DNA from: Acinetobacter kanungonis | Lineage (GTDB): Bacteria > Pseudomonadota > Gammaproteobacteria > Pseudomonadales > Moraxellaceae | Reading direction: 5' to 3' | Assembly (NCBI RefSeq): GCF_009939195.1 | Contig: NZ_JAACKC010000004.1 | Coordinates: 264,541-328,540, forward strand | Length of the DNA stretch: 64,000 nt | Shown here: one piece after another, positions 21,046 through 30,618 of the stretch | Layout of the letters: each line of letters begins with the position of its first letter | Numbering within the stretch: position 1 is the stretch's first letter | Position numbers and translations under genes: made by a program | Notes under the pieces: generated by a model | Told to the model about the DNA's origin: nothing | Database searches by the model: none | What the model saw: only the letters and a program-made list of their open reading frames with translations

Positions 21046-22109
21046 TAGTGCGTACCTCGTGATTCAAAATCAATCCGTGGATCAATGCATTGATACAGCA
21101 CATCACAGATTAAACGCAGGATTAAACCCAATAAGGTAAAGATAAATAATGTACCGAAGATGACGGGATAATCGCGCTGAATAATCGCCTCAAAACCCAA
21201 TAAGCCCAAGCCATCCAGATTGAAGACAATCTCAATAAATAAATTACCGACAAAGAAAATGCCGAGCAAGGCTTCGGGTAAACCCGCCATAATCACCAAG
21301 ATGGCATTACGAAACACATGCCTATACTGGACTTGAGATTCGCTCAATCCTTTGGCACGTGCAGCCCAGACATAAGGCTTATTCAGCTCTTCCAAAAATG
21401 AATATTTGGTTAAATATGCCAGACTGGCAAAGCCACCCAACACCATCGCCAAGATTGGCAGGCTTAAGTGCCAGAAATAGTCACGGATTTTTGCCAGAAG
21501 ACTGAGTTGCTGAAAATTATCCGAAACGAGCCCTTGTAATGGAAACCACTGAAAATAACTACCACCCGCAAAGAACACGATCAGTAAAATGGCAAAAACA
21601 AAGGCAGGCACGGCATAACCCATCGCCAAGATCAGTGAGGTGGTTTTATCAAATAGCATGCCATGTTGTTTGGCTTTTCGAATTCCCAATGGAATCGCGA
21701 TTAGGTAAATCAGCAAGCTACTCCAGAGCCCCAGCGAAATTGAGACGGGCATTTTTTCCCAAATTAATTGAGTCACAGGCTTATCTTTAAAAAAACTGGT
21801 ACCGAAATTGAGACTCAGATAGTTTTTCAGCATGACAGCAAAACGGATATAAGCCGGTTGATCAAAACCATACTGCGCTTCAATTTGCCGAAGCATGTCT
21901 TCACTAAGTCCCTTGGCCCCTTGATAATTGCTACTTTCAGGTGCAATACCCGCTTTAACCGCTTGCAAGCGTTGAAAAGATTCGGCTTGTTGAATGGCAC
22001 GCTCAACAGGTCCACCCGGGGCAATCTGAATCACGGCAAAGTTAATGCATAAAATTAAAAATAAGGTCGGAATAATCAGGAATAGCCTTTTTAGAATATA
22101 CGTACCCAA
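21045..22109 (-). CDS. yejB: Peptide ABC importer permease (YejB)
   Basis: About 354 residues. A TTG start at 22109 is proposed: it yields MGTYILKRLFLIIPTLF.. which aligns with the E. coli YejB N-terminus, and AAGGA lies 8 nt before it. A longer in-frame GTG start at 22157 lacks a well-placed ribosome-binding site. Features include IQIAPGGPVERA, about six membrane helices, and the EAA loop YVWAARAKGLSESQVQYRHVFRNAIL. Second gene of yejABEF. Confidence 0.9.
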   Translation of the reverse strand: MGTYILKRLFLIIPTLFLILCINFAVIQIAPGGPVERAIQQAESFQRLQAVKAGIAPESSNYQGAKGLSEDMLRQIEAQYGFDQPAYIRFAVMLKNYLSLNFGTSFFKDKPVTQLIWEKMPVSISLGLWSSLLIYLIAIPLGIRKAKQHGMLFDKTTSLILAMGYAVPAFVFAILLIVFFAGGSYFQWFPLQGLVSDNFQQLSLLAKIRDYFWHLSLPILAMVLGGFASLAYLTKYSFLEELNKPYVWAARAKGLSESQVQYRHVFRNAILVIMAGLPEALLGIFFVGNLFIEIVFNLDGLGLLGFEAIIQRDYPVIFGTLFIFTLLGLILRLICDVLYQCIDPRIDFESRGTH

Positions 22110-22184
22110 TTGCGTATCCTTATTTTTTGCATGATTTAAACGTCTGACAGGTATCACTTAAAATGCCCTAACAGCCCTCTCGCG

Positions 22185-24026
22185 TTATTTACCGAGGTAT
22201 TGGCTGACTTTTTTGGCTTGTACCGGATCACTCCACCAGTAATCCAGTCCCAAGGACAATTTCGGCTTCACTTTCGGCTGATGATACATGTTCCAGTAGG
22301 CATACCAATTGTCATTTTTACCATAAGTCAGGATTTGATAATAACCCGCGCGTAACAAACGATCTAAAACTCGGGTTCGCACAATCAATTGTTCTCGGTT
22401 CGGTGCTTGTATGACCTGCTGCACCGCATGATCAATGGCGGCATTTTGAATGCCCGCATAATTATAGTTTCCGAACTCACGTGCAGCACCACTACTCCAC
22501 ATTTGCGCCTGCTCACTGCCTGGAGTCAGCGACTGTGGCATTTCCAAGGTGGTCACATCAAACTCGTAGCGACGCATGCGTTCCATATATTGCGATACAT
22601 CCACCTGACGTAATTTGACATTAATTCCGAGTTTTTTCAGATTACGCATCCACGGCATGACGGTCCGTTGCGCACCTTCTTGATAGAGCAAAACTTCAAA
22701 CTGAACTGCACGGCCGTTTTTACTATACAACTGCCCCTGCCGATACTGATAACCTGCTTGTAGCAAGATATTACGTGCTTGCAGTAAATTTGGACGATTA
22801 AAGCCACCTGCATCGGACACAGGATATTTCCAGTTCGACAATACGCCTTGTCGTTGCAATGGATGGAGCTTGGATAAATAAGGCTGTAACAGTTTCAATT
22901 CCGCAGCATTCGGCTGCCCTGCGGCCGCCAACTCACTGCCTTGAAAATGGCTTTGTAGGCGCTGATACTGCCCATAAAATAAAGCTTTATTCAGCCATTC
23001 AAAATCGTAGGCATAACTCAGCGCCTGCCGTAAATAAATGTCATTCAATGGCGCTTTACGGGTATTTAATACCAGACTTTGATTGATGACAGGTCGTGCC
23101 AGCCGCTGGCTATATTGCTTGACCATTCCCGCTTTTACCGCAGGAAATTGATAGCCTGTGACCCAAGTTTTGGTTTTCTTTTCTTCGTGCAAGGTATATT
23201 GCCCCGACTTGAAACCTTCAAAGGCAATGTCGTTATTCCGATAATACACATATTGCATGCGATCGAAATTGTAACGCCCACGATTGACCATTAAGTCTTT
23301 CGCCCAATAATTGGGATTACGTTTGTAAGTGATGCTACGACCCGCATCAATACGTTCAATGACATAAGGACCCGAGCCTAAAATCGGTTGCAGGGTAATT
23401 CGGGTGAAATCTTTATTTTTCCAGTCTTGCTTAGAGTAGATCGGCAGACTTGCCACAATCAGCGGCATTTCCTTACTTTTATTGGTTTTAAAACTAAACT
23501 TCACCAGAGATTTGGATAGTACTTCGGTTTTGGCCAAATTGGACAAATACATCTGTAAGCCTAAATTGGCTTTGGTTTGATAGGCATCGAAACTAAATTT
23601 GACATCTTCAGCCGTGACAGACGTGCCATTGCTGAAACGCGCTTGCGGGTTCAAATGAAAAATAATGAATTGAGGATTGGCCGGATCAAAGGTCACTTGA
23701 TTAGCCAACAAAGGATACATCACCCCTGTTTCATCCAGCGAATTATCCATTAAGGTATCAAATAAATAATTCACACCCTCGGTGGCACTGCCTTTGCCAT
23801 TCATCGTGTTGAGATTATCAAAAGTACCGATTGCCGCAGTACTCAGATAGCCACCTTTAGGCGCGTGCGGATTGGCATAAGGCATCGCCTTTAAACCCGC
23901 ATATTTCGGTGGACTATGCACAGCAATATAAGGCGTGGTCTGTACAGCCGACCACGTCTGTTGCATAGCCATGATGCTGCTCGCGTAGAGCAGGCAAATG
24001 GCAATTGTTTTGCTCGTCATATGCAC
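22185..24026 (-). CDS. yejA: Peptide ABC importer, periplasmic binding protein (YejA)
   Basis: A 613-residue family 5 extracellular solute-binding protein. An N-terminal signal peptide (about 1-26, hydrophobic core AICLLYASSIMAM) precedes the mature domain. PHAPKGGYLSTAAIGTFDNLNTMNGKG and VEDVKFSFDAYQTK are typical of YejA. It binds peptides in the periplasm for YejBEF. First gene of the operon, with 75 bp before the proposed yejB start. A second ATG two codons downstream is also possible. Confidence 0.92.
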   Translation of the reverse strand: MHMTSKTIAICLLYASSIMAMQQTWSAVQTTPYIAVHSPPKYAGLKAMPYANPHAPKGGYLSTAAIGTFDNLNTMNGKGSATEGVNYLFDTLMDNSLDETGVMYPLLANQVTFDPANPQFIIFHLNPQARFSNGTSVTAEDVKFSFDAYQTKANLGLQMYLSNLAKTEVLSKSLVKFSFKTNKSKEMPLIVASLPIYSKQDWKNKDFTRITLQPILGSGPYVIERIDAGRSITYKRNPNYWAKDLMVNRGRYNFDRMQYVYYRNNDIAFEGFKSGQYTLHEEKKTKTWVTGYQFPAVKAGMVKQYSQRLARPVINQSLVLNTRKAPLNDIYLRQALSYAYDFEWLNKALFYGQYQRLQSHFQGSELAAAGQPNAAELKLLQPYLSKLHPLQRQGVLSNWKYPVSDAGGFNRPNLLQARNILLQAGYQYRQGQLYSKNGRAVQFEVLLYQEGAQRTVMPWMRNLKKLGINVKLRQVDVSQYMERMRRYEFDVTTLEMPQSLTPGSEQAQMWSSGAAREFGNYNYAGIQNAAIDHAVQQVIQAPNREQLIVRTRVLDRLLRAGYYQILTYGKNDNWYAYWNMYHQPKVKPKLSLGLDYWWSDPVQAKKVSQYLGK

Positions 24027-24049
24027 GGCAAACCTATCAGCGTCGTGAA

Positions 24050-27000
24050 TTAAAGATTCGGAACTTTAATCACATCGCCAATTTTCAATTGTGCTGTTGG
24101 CCTCATATCATTCATTTCAGCCAAAGCACTGGCTTCAACCCCGTAACGTGCAGCCAAACGAATCAGGTTATCCCCGGATCTGACTTTATAGTCTTTCACT
24201 GTTTTCGGAATCAAGATGCTTTGACCGACTTGTAAGCCTGTACGCGGACTTAAGTCATTCAGACTTGCCAACTCAGACACTGAAACTCCCACACGACTGG
24301 CAATCAAATTCAGTGACTCACCCGATTTCACCGTATACTTCTCGGTGTCTTTGCTACTCACACTGCTCTTTTTCGGGCTGCTGTCCGCTTTGGTCGTGGT
24401 TTTCGTCGGTAAATCACCATCAACTTTTAAACGCTGACCGACACGTAAAGAAGCATTGGTCGAAAGATCATTGAGTGCCGCCAAATAGCTCAACTGCAAA
24501 TGATATTTCTTGGCAATGCTGCCCAAAGTCTCACCCGATTTCACCACATGAATATCTTTTTCAGCAGTAGTTGTCGTGCTTTCTTTCTCAACCTCAGCTA
24601 CTTCACCAGTCAGCTTGAGGCGCTGACCGACACGGACATTGGCATTACGCCCAATCCCATTTAAGTTCGCAAGATTGTCTTGGCTTAAATTGTATTTGCT
24701 GGCAATGGCAGACAAGCTGTCACCCGATTGCACCACATAGGTTTCAGGTACTGTCGAACCCGCAGGCACCTTAATGCTTTGCCCCACATACACGCCGCTA
24801 TTGCTCGAAATTTGGTTCAGCTCCGCCAAATCACTGAGTGACATTTTGGATTGTGCCGCAATACTATACAGGGTATCCCCACGCTGAACTTTATAAGTTT
24901 CAGTTTTAATGCTCGGTGCAGATTTCACGGCATCAATTTTCACTGCCGCTTTTTCTGAAGATGAAGCCTCATCATTCACGCTATTCAACGGAACATTAAT
25001 TTTCTGCCCAACCAACAAGTTACTGCCCGCATTCAAACCAGGGGTTAAATCTGCCAGCTCCTGATTCGACAATGCGTAACGGTCAGCAATCAGTTTTAAA
25101 TATTCGCCACGTTTTACCACATAGGACTTGGTTTTAATGCTGTTCTTGCTCGTCGCTTTTTCAGTCGTATTTTTTGCGCTATTAGCACCATTGTCTTTTA
25201 ACGATAATTTCTGCCCCACAAACAAGCCACTGGTCACGGTTAAATCGTTATAGTCCGCCAACTGTTTGACCGAAAGACCAAACTGGCTCGCCACACTGGT
25301 CAAGTTATCATTGGCTTGTACCACATAGCTCTCAGGTTTGCTATTGGTCGTAGAAGAACGATCCTGAACTGGTTTGGCATCGTATAAATAAATACTGGTG
25401 CCCACAAACAAGGTTGCATTCGGATCAATCTGATTCCATTTCGCGATATCGCGCCAGTTCACTCCATTCTTCAGTGCAATGGTCGCTAAAGTATCGCCCG
25501 ACTGTACGGTATAGGTTGTACGCTTGCCTTTAGGTGGCACAACCACAATTTCAGAAGCTGTTTTGACATAGTTCTTGTCTTTATTTAGCTGTGCTTCATC
25601 AGAATCAAGTTTGGTATTGTCTGTCACCGACTTTGGATAAGAGAAGCCTTTGGTTAACTCTTTACCTTGTTGCTCAGCAACCGACTGGCTGGTCTGAATT
25701 GCAGTCAACTTAATCTTGCCATCATAAGGATCGACAATTTCAGTACCTTGTGGCGCAATCTCTTTCAGTTCAGCAACCACTTGTTCCTGTTCAGCTTTGG
25801 TCGCTACAGGTTGTAACACCTGTTCCACTGTTTTGGTGGCATCTTCGGCTTGAACCGCTGCTCTGATTTGTTCGCGCTCAGCTGCTGAAATCGGTGGTTC
25901 AACACTGACTGGCTGTACATTCTTGGCTGGCGTCACGGCAACAGGAATACGAGGTGCACTCGGTACGACGGTACTCGAAGCAAACGCAGCTAAAGCATCC
26001 GCACCACGTGGCGTGGTCGATAATGGACGTCCTGTATTGGTCGAAACCGTGGTTTTGGCGGTGGTATCAGCCGTTTTAGTGGTGTTACTTGCGACTAATA
26101 CTGGAGGTGTCGATTTACTTGGGGTGATTGTTGTCGTAGTCGAGCTATTCGTAATAGGAGCAGTGCTTGCCCATAAACCACCTGAACTCGATTGCAGTTT
26201 AGACAGTTTCGCATCTACCGTAGGACTAATATCCGCAGGAATCAAAATGCGCATCGGGCTACCACTGTCAATGCGGTCACCACGATGTCCGGGGTTCAGT
26301 GCATACAGTTCGGCACGGCTTAGACCTGTAATTGCCGCCACATCATTCAGATTTGCAGGACCCACCGTGATTTCTCTAAAGTGAGGTCGGTTGGCAATTG
26401 GCGGTAAGCTCACGCCATAGGCATTCGGATTTTTAATAATTTGTGCCACTGCCAAGAAACGCGGTACATAGTTCATGGTTTCTTGAGGTAAGCGTAATGA
26501 CCAGTAATCGGTTGGTAAGCCTGCCTCGCGGTTACGGTTAATCGCCTGTTGAATACGACCTGGACCTGCATTATAAGCCGCTAAAGCCAATTCCCAAGAA
26601 CCAAACTGGTTATAGAGACTTCCTAAGAACTCATACGCGGCACGCGTTGACTCAACCACATCACGACGGCCATCATACATGCCCGTCTGTTTTAGCCCGT
26701 AAATACGACCAGTACTTGGAATGAACTGCCATAATCCTGCTGCTGCTGCACTACTGGTTGCCGCAGGGTCATAGGAGCTTTCAATAATTGGCAACAATGC
26801 CAATTCAGTGGGTAAACCACGGCGCTCTGCTTCTTTTACTGTATGGTAAAGATAACGTGATGCACGTGCACTCAAACGATCAATATAAGGCTGACGAGAA
26901 ACAAACCAATTTCGCTGTGCTTCAATCCGCGGATCCCAATGATTGGTGTCCATTTTGAAACCCACGGTCATGCGTTTCCACACATCACCATGTTTTAAAA

Positions 27001-27244
27001 TGAGTAGACGATCCCCTTCCACAGCACGCATATCCGTCGCAGACAAAAGATCTTCTAAAGAATCCAAGCTATTTGCATCTAAATAATTAGAGCCAACCTG
27101 TTTTGATGATGCAGCCTTGGTCGCACTTTGGCTCGATGCACAACCTGTGGTTAATCCTAATGCAGCGAGTGCAGAACCCAATACAGTAATCTTAAATAAT
27201 GTTGGAACCGAGGGCTGCCACAAGAACGTGGTTGGTTTATACAT
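24050..27244 (-). CDS. mltD: Membrane-bound lytic transglycosylase MltD with eight LysM repeats
   Basis: About 1064 residues from the ATG at 27244 (an in-frame ATG at 27292 has no ribosome-binding site). The lipobox LTTGC (Cys35) marks a lipoprotein. The SLT catalytic domain follows (about 105-240; ELALLPIIESSYDP holds the catalytic Glu, then AAGLWQFIPSTGRIYGL). A degenerate LysM-like unit, a long Thr/Ser/Ala-rich linker and eight clear LysM modules run from about residue 575 to the end (e.g. YTVQSGDTL, YVVQSGDSL, YTVKSGESL). It cleaves peptidoglycan and binds it through LysM. E. coli MltD has far fewer LysM modules. Confidence 0.93.
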   Translation of the reverse strand: MYKPTTFLWQPSVPTLFKITVLGSALAALGLTTGCASSQSATKAASSKQVGSNYLDANSLDSLEDLLSATDMRAVEGDRLLILKHGDVWKRMTVGFKMDTNHWDPRIEAQRNWFVSRQPYIDRLSARASRYLYHTVKEAERRGLPTELALLPIIESSYDPAATSSAAAAGLWQFIPSTGRIYGLKQTGMYDGRRDVVESTRAAYEFLGSLYNQFGSWELALAAYNAGPGRIQQAINRNREAGLPTDYWSLRLPQETMNYVPRFLAVAQIIKNPNAYGVSLPPIANRPHFREITVGPANLNDVAAITGLSRAELYALNPGHRGDRIDSGSPMRILIPADISPTVDAKLSKLQSSSGGLWASTAPITNSSTTTTITPSKSTPPVLVASNTTKTADTTAKTTVSTNTGRPLSTTPRGADALAAFASSTVVPSAPRIPVAVTPAKNVQPVSVEPPISAAEREQIRAAVQAEDATKTVEQVLQPVATKAEQEQVVAELKEIAPQGTEIVDPYDGKIKLTAIQTSQSVAEQQGKELTKGFSYPKSVTDNTKLDSDEAQLNKDKNYVKTASEIVVVPPKGKRTTYTVQSGDTLATIALKNGVNWRDIAKWNQIDPNATLFVGTSIYLYDAKPVQDRSSTTNSKPESYVVQANDNLTSVASQFGLSVKQLADYNDLTVTSGLFVGQKLSLKDNGANSAKNTTEKATSKNSIKTKSYVVKRGEYLKLIADRYALSNQELADLTPGLNAGSNLLVGQKINVPLNSVNDEASSSEKAAVKIDAVKSAPSIKTETYKVQRGDTLYSIAAQSKMSLSDLAELNQISSNSGVYVGQSIKVPAGSTVPETYVVQSGDSLSAIASKYNLSQDNLANLNGIGRNANVRVGQRLKLTGEVAEVEKESTTTTAEKDIHVVKSGETLGSIAKKYHLQLSYLAALNDLSTNASLRVGQRLKVDGDLPTKTTTKADSSPKKSSVSSKDTEKYTVKSGESLNLIASRVGVSVSELASLNDLSPRTGLQVGQSILIPKTVKDYKVRSGDNLIRLAARYGVEASALAEMNDMRPTAQLKIGDVIKVPNL

Positions 27245-27463
27245 AAAAAAATCCAAACAACTCGTATAAAATTTATTTTTTAGCACTGCCATTGTAGTGA
27301 AGCACGGCAGAGACTCAAGGCAATAATTTAGCGCGATTCTAGGATAAATGTTACAAGAAATTAAAATTTAACCATGTAATACACTTCCCAAGCACAAATG
27401 CGTTATACAATATAAGATTGAATTCGCTTCTGTTAATTTTCTTTGCTGGCTGGATGATCCTGT

Positions 27464-28843
27464 ATGTCTGAAACAATTACGCTCTATGTCGATGGCGCTT
27501 GCCGTGGAAATGGTAAAGATGGCGCACTCGGAGGTTGGGGAGCCTATATCGTTACAGAGCACGAAGAACGTAAAATCTTCGGGGGGGAAACGCAAACCAC
27601 CAACAACCGTATGGAGCTGACTGCCGCGATTGAAGGTGTACTGGCCTGCCCGAAAACAGCCAAACTGATTATTTGGACCGACTCCAACTATGTCAAACAA
27701 GGCATTACCGAATGGATTCATGGCTGGAAAAAGAAAAACTGGAAAGACGTCAAAAACCCAGACTTATGGCAAAAGCTGGATAGCGTCTGTCAATGTCGCG
27801 AAATTGAATGGAACTGGATTAAAGGACATGCGGGTCACCCTGGCAATGAAATGGCAGATCAACTGGCCAATTTAGGTGCAGACCAAGCCGCAAAAACCTT
27901 AACAGCAGCCACTGCAACCCCTACAGAAGATAAAAAAAAAGCGGAATCTGACTGGCTGTTTGACGACCCTTTCGGACTAGATTTCGCAGCTGAAGAAACC
28001 GAATTGGCTGAACCTGAAATCATTGAAGAAATTACGGAGACTATCATTCACGTGGAAGCTCCTCTAGCGGCTGAGACTTCTACGACAGCAACAACGACTA
28101 GTTCTCATCCACAGATTGTGATTACACCCGCAACCGTTGAAGCTTTTGGTCCTCGACAACTCATTCTAGATACGGAAACCACGGGTTTCTATTTCCAAGA
28201 CAGTGACCGCATTATTGAAGTGGGCGCGATTGAAATGATCAATCGTAAACTCACGGGCAGCTCGATTCATATTTATATCAACCCTGAAAAAGAAGTGGGT
28301 GATTCGGTCAATGTCCACGGTATTACCGATGAGTTTTTAACAGACAAACCGAAGTATGCAGAAATTGCCGATGTGCTGTTTGACTACCTAAAAGGCGCAG
28401 AAATTATTGCGCATAACGCGACCTTCGATATGAACTTCTTGGACATGGAGTTTAAACGTACAGGTCATGGTCCACTCTCTGAGGTTTGTGAAGTTACCGA
28501 TACTTTAGCCATGGCGAAAAGTAAGCATCCGGGACAGAAAAACTCCTTGGATGCTTTGGTAAGACGTTATGAAATCGCTCAACGCGACCGTACCTTCCAC
28601 GGCGCATTACTCGATGCTGAAATTCTGGCAGATGTGTATTTAGCCATGACGGGCGGACAGGTTTCCTTCGATATGGATGCCCTGTCACAAAGTGAAGAGC
28701 AACAAGGTTCGAGTGGCAGACGTCAAATTGATGAAACAGGTCTCGCTGTAATTTTACCTTCAGATGAAGAATTGGCTGCACATGAGACTTGGGTCAAACA
28801 AATTGAGGAAAAACAGGGCAAACCTTGCTTTTTTTCAAAATAA
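27464..28843 (+). CDS. rnhA/dnaQ: Ribonuclease HI fused to DNA polymerase III epsilon (proofreading) subunit
   Basis: A 459-residue two-enzyme protein. Residues 1-145 are RNase HI: Asp10, Glu51, Asp73, Asp132 and the GHAGHPGNEMAD loop. It degrades RNA in RNA:DNA hybrids. An acidic, Thr/Ala-rich linker (145-228) joins it to the DnaQ exonuclease (232-400): DTETTG (Asp236, Glu238), HNATFDMNF (Asp322), and HGALLDAE (His379, Asp384). The C-terminal tail should bind the polymerase alpha subunit. In E. coli the two are separate, divergent neighbouring genes. No stop or frameshift separates the halves. It is divergent from mltD with a 219-bp gap. Confidence 0.95.
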   Translation: MSETITLYVDGACRGNGKDGALGGWGAYIVTEHEERKIFGGETQTTNNRMELTAAIEGVLACPKTAKLIIWTDSNYVKQGITEWIHGWKKKNWKDVKNPDLWQKLDSVCQCREIEWNWIKGHAGHPGNEMADQLANLGADQAAKTLTAATATPTEDKKKAESDWLFDDPFGLDFAAEETELAEPEIIEEITETIIHVEAPLAAETSTTATTTSSHPQIVITPATVEAFGPRQLILDTETTGFYFQDSDRIIEVGAIEMINRKLTGSSIHIYINPEKEVGDSVNVHGITDEFLTDKPKYAEIADVLFDYLKGAEIIAHNATFDMNFLDMEFKRTGHGPLSEVCEVTDTLAMAKSKHPGQKNSLDALVRRYEIAQRDRTFHGALLDAEILADVYLAMTGGQVSFDMDALSQSEEQQGSSGRRQIDETGLAVILPSDEELAAHETWVKQIEEKQGKPCFFSK

Positions 28844-28968
28844 TTTCTAGAGATTCTGTTATTTTTTGTATTTAAACCTTGGGGACATCAGTTATAGTTA
28901 AACACAAGAAATAACGCTCTAACTCAGCCAAACATAAACAGATAATACATTAGGAAAGGTGCAGATAA

Positions 28969-30618
28969 ATGTCTTACCAAACCTCTATTCATTTTGATCC
29001 AACGGCCTTACTGATAATAAAAAATGAGGTTGATAACTCGATCAAGTTAGTTGAAGCTGCGGTCAGTACCTTAGCAGAGGATCATGCTCTACCGTTTGGT
29101 ATTGATGATGCACTGAATCAGTTTGAACAATGCGCACAAGTTCTAGTGTTAATCGACATGCCAAACTTAGGGCAAATTGCACAGTATTCTGCTGAACTGA
29201 TGCGCAAAATCATGGCAAATCCAGAAAACATCAATACACAGGATGTGGTCGCACTCAGTGAAGGCACCACCATGCTGAAACGCTATATTGAGTTTATCTG
29301 CCTGCGTGAAGTTAAAATTCCTCAGTTTCTACTCGATACCCTCAACCGTCTGGAACTTGCCTTAGGTAAACCACTCACGCATGAAGGTCATCAGCTTGAA
29401 TCACTGTTAAACACTGTTCAGCCAAACTTCCAGTTACCAACCATTCCGACCCTTGAAAAGTCTGAATATGTGCATCGTTTATATAAACTTGCCCTGCATA
29501 AACTGCTGAAGCAGCAAGAAACTGAACTCGATTTACAGGCAATTCGTCTTGTTGGAACTTATCTCGCAGGTTTAGCAAATCAGTTACCAAGCCAACAATA
29601 CTGGGGGCTGGTACACGTTGCTTTCAACCAAATTGATAATTTACTGTTTACCGATGCCCGCTTACGCAGTCTGATTGACATCGAACGTAATATGGCCGCA
29701 TTTTTCCTTGCGCCTGAAAGCTTCAATGCCAATTTAAAAGACCTGTCGAATATTCTGAGCTTGTGTATTAGCCAAGAAGATGAGTCAGCACAAAGCATCC
29801 GTGACCAACTCAATATTGGGGATGATGCACTCACCGACACGCAACTGCATGTATTTAGTCGCCATCTATATGGTCCTGACTTTAATACCATTCACACCAT
29901 TAGCGGACTTGTAACCACTGAAATGGCACAAATTCGTAATGAAATTGAATACAACTACCAAACCATGTCGGTAGAAAAGACACAAGAGTTACAGGCTAAA
30001 ATTAAAGAGTTAGCGAATATTTTCAAAGTCTTAAATCTGAATGAAGCCTATCAAGACTTATCTCGTCAGGCTGAAACATTGAATCAGACCGATGTATTAA
30101 AAGATGAAAACTTTGCTCAACAATTGATGAAAGGCATCTTATCTGCCATGAATTCAATTGGCATTCTTGAACGTCATCATACCTCGAACCGTTTGCAGCT
30201 TCGTGTGAACAACATGAATGTTTCTCTGGATCGCCTTGATGAAGCACATGAAGCCTTGCTGAATGAAACCAAAACCTTGGTGGACAGTTCTGCAACCAGT
30301 TTGGTGCAATATCTTCAAGATCAATTCTTGGGTGCTTTAGGCAATCTCCCTGCGCAGTTGCATGAAATCAGTGGTGCGCTGTTATTCCTAAATTCTGCAG
30401 AAGGTCAACAAGCCTTAAAAAATGCTGCAAATTTTGTACAACAAAAGCTCGAAGTATCAGGCAGTATTTCTCAACAGGAAGTAAATTACATTTTGGACAC
30501 TTTAGCGGGTGCGGAAATGATGATTGACAACCTGAAGAACAAACAGCCTGTATTACACTCAATGTTTGATGTAGCATTAAACAGCAGTCAAAAACTAAAC
30601 GCCGAAGTAGCCGCCTAA
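28969..30618 (+). CDS. fimL: FimL-like protein (degenerate Hpt, type IV pilus/cAMP control)
   Basis: 549 residues, largely alpha-helical, with no signal peptide or membrane segments. Its length, helical character and position directly before nudC match FimL of Pseudomonas, a ChpA-related protein with degenerate Hpt domains that links the Pil-Chp system to adenylate cyclase and twitching. No phospho-accepting His motif is obvious. A TATAGT -10-like box lies upstream, and AGGAAAGG precedes the ATG. The assignment rests on remembered synteny plus general character, so it is moderately sure. The stop overlaps the nudC start by one base. Confidence 0.7.
   Translation: MSYQTSIHFDPTALLIIKNEVDNSIKLVEAAVSTLAEDHALPFGIDDALNQFEQCAQVLVLIDMPNLGQIAQYSAELMRKIMANPENINTQDVVALSEGTTMLKRYIEFICLREVKIPQFLLDTLNRLELALGKPLTHEGHQLESLLNTVQPNFQLPTIPTLEKSEYVHRLYKLALHKLLKQQETELDLQAIRLVGTYLAGLANQLPSQQYWGLVHVAFNQIDNLLFTDARLRSLIDIERNMAAFFLAPESFNANLKDLSNILSLCISQEDESAQSIRDQLNIGDDALTDTQLHVFSRHLYGPDFNTIHTISGLVTTEMAQIRNEIEYNYQTMSVEKTQELQAKIKELANIFKVLNLNEAYQDLSRQAETLNQTDVLKDENFAQQLMKGILSAMNSIGILERHHTSNRLQLRVNNMNVSLDRLDEAHEALLNETKTLVDSSATSLVQYLQDQFLGALGNLPAQLHEISGALLFLNSAEGQQALKNAANFVQQKLEVSGSISQQEVNYILDTLAGAEMMIDNLKNKQPVLHSMFDVALNSSQKLNAEVAA

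Noticed and set aside
25923..26384. 153-codon plus-strand frame inside mltD
   Set aside because: It lies opposite the low-complexity Thr/Ser linker of MltD, has no family features, and results from codon bias.
27368..27721. 117-codon minus-strand frame over the start of rnhA/dnaQ
   Set aside because: Fully antisense to conserved RNase HI sequence.
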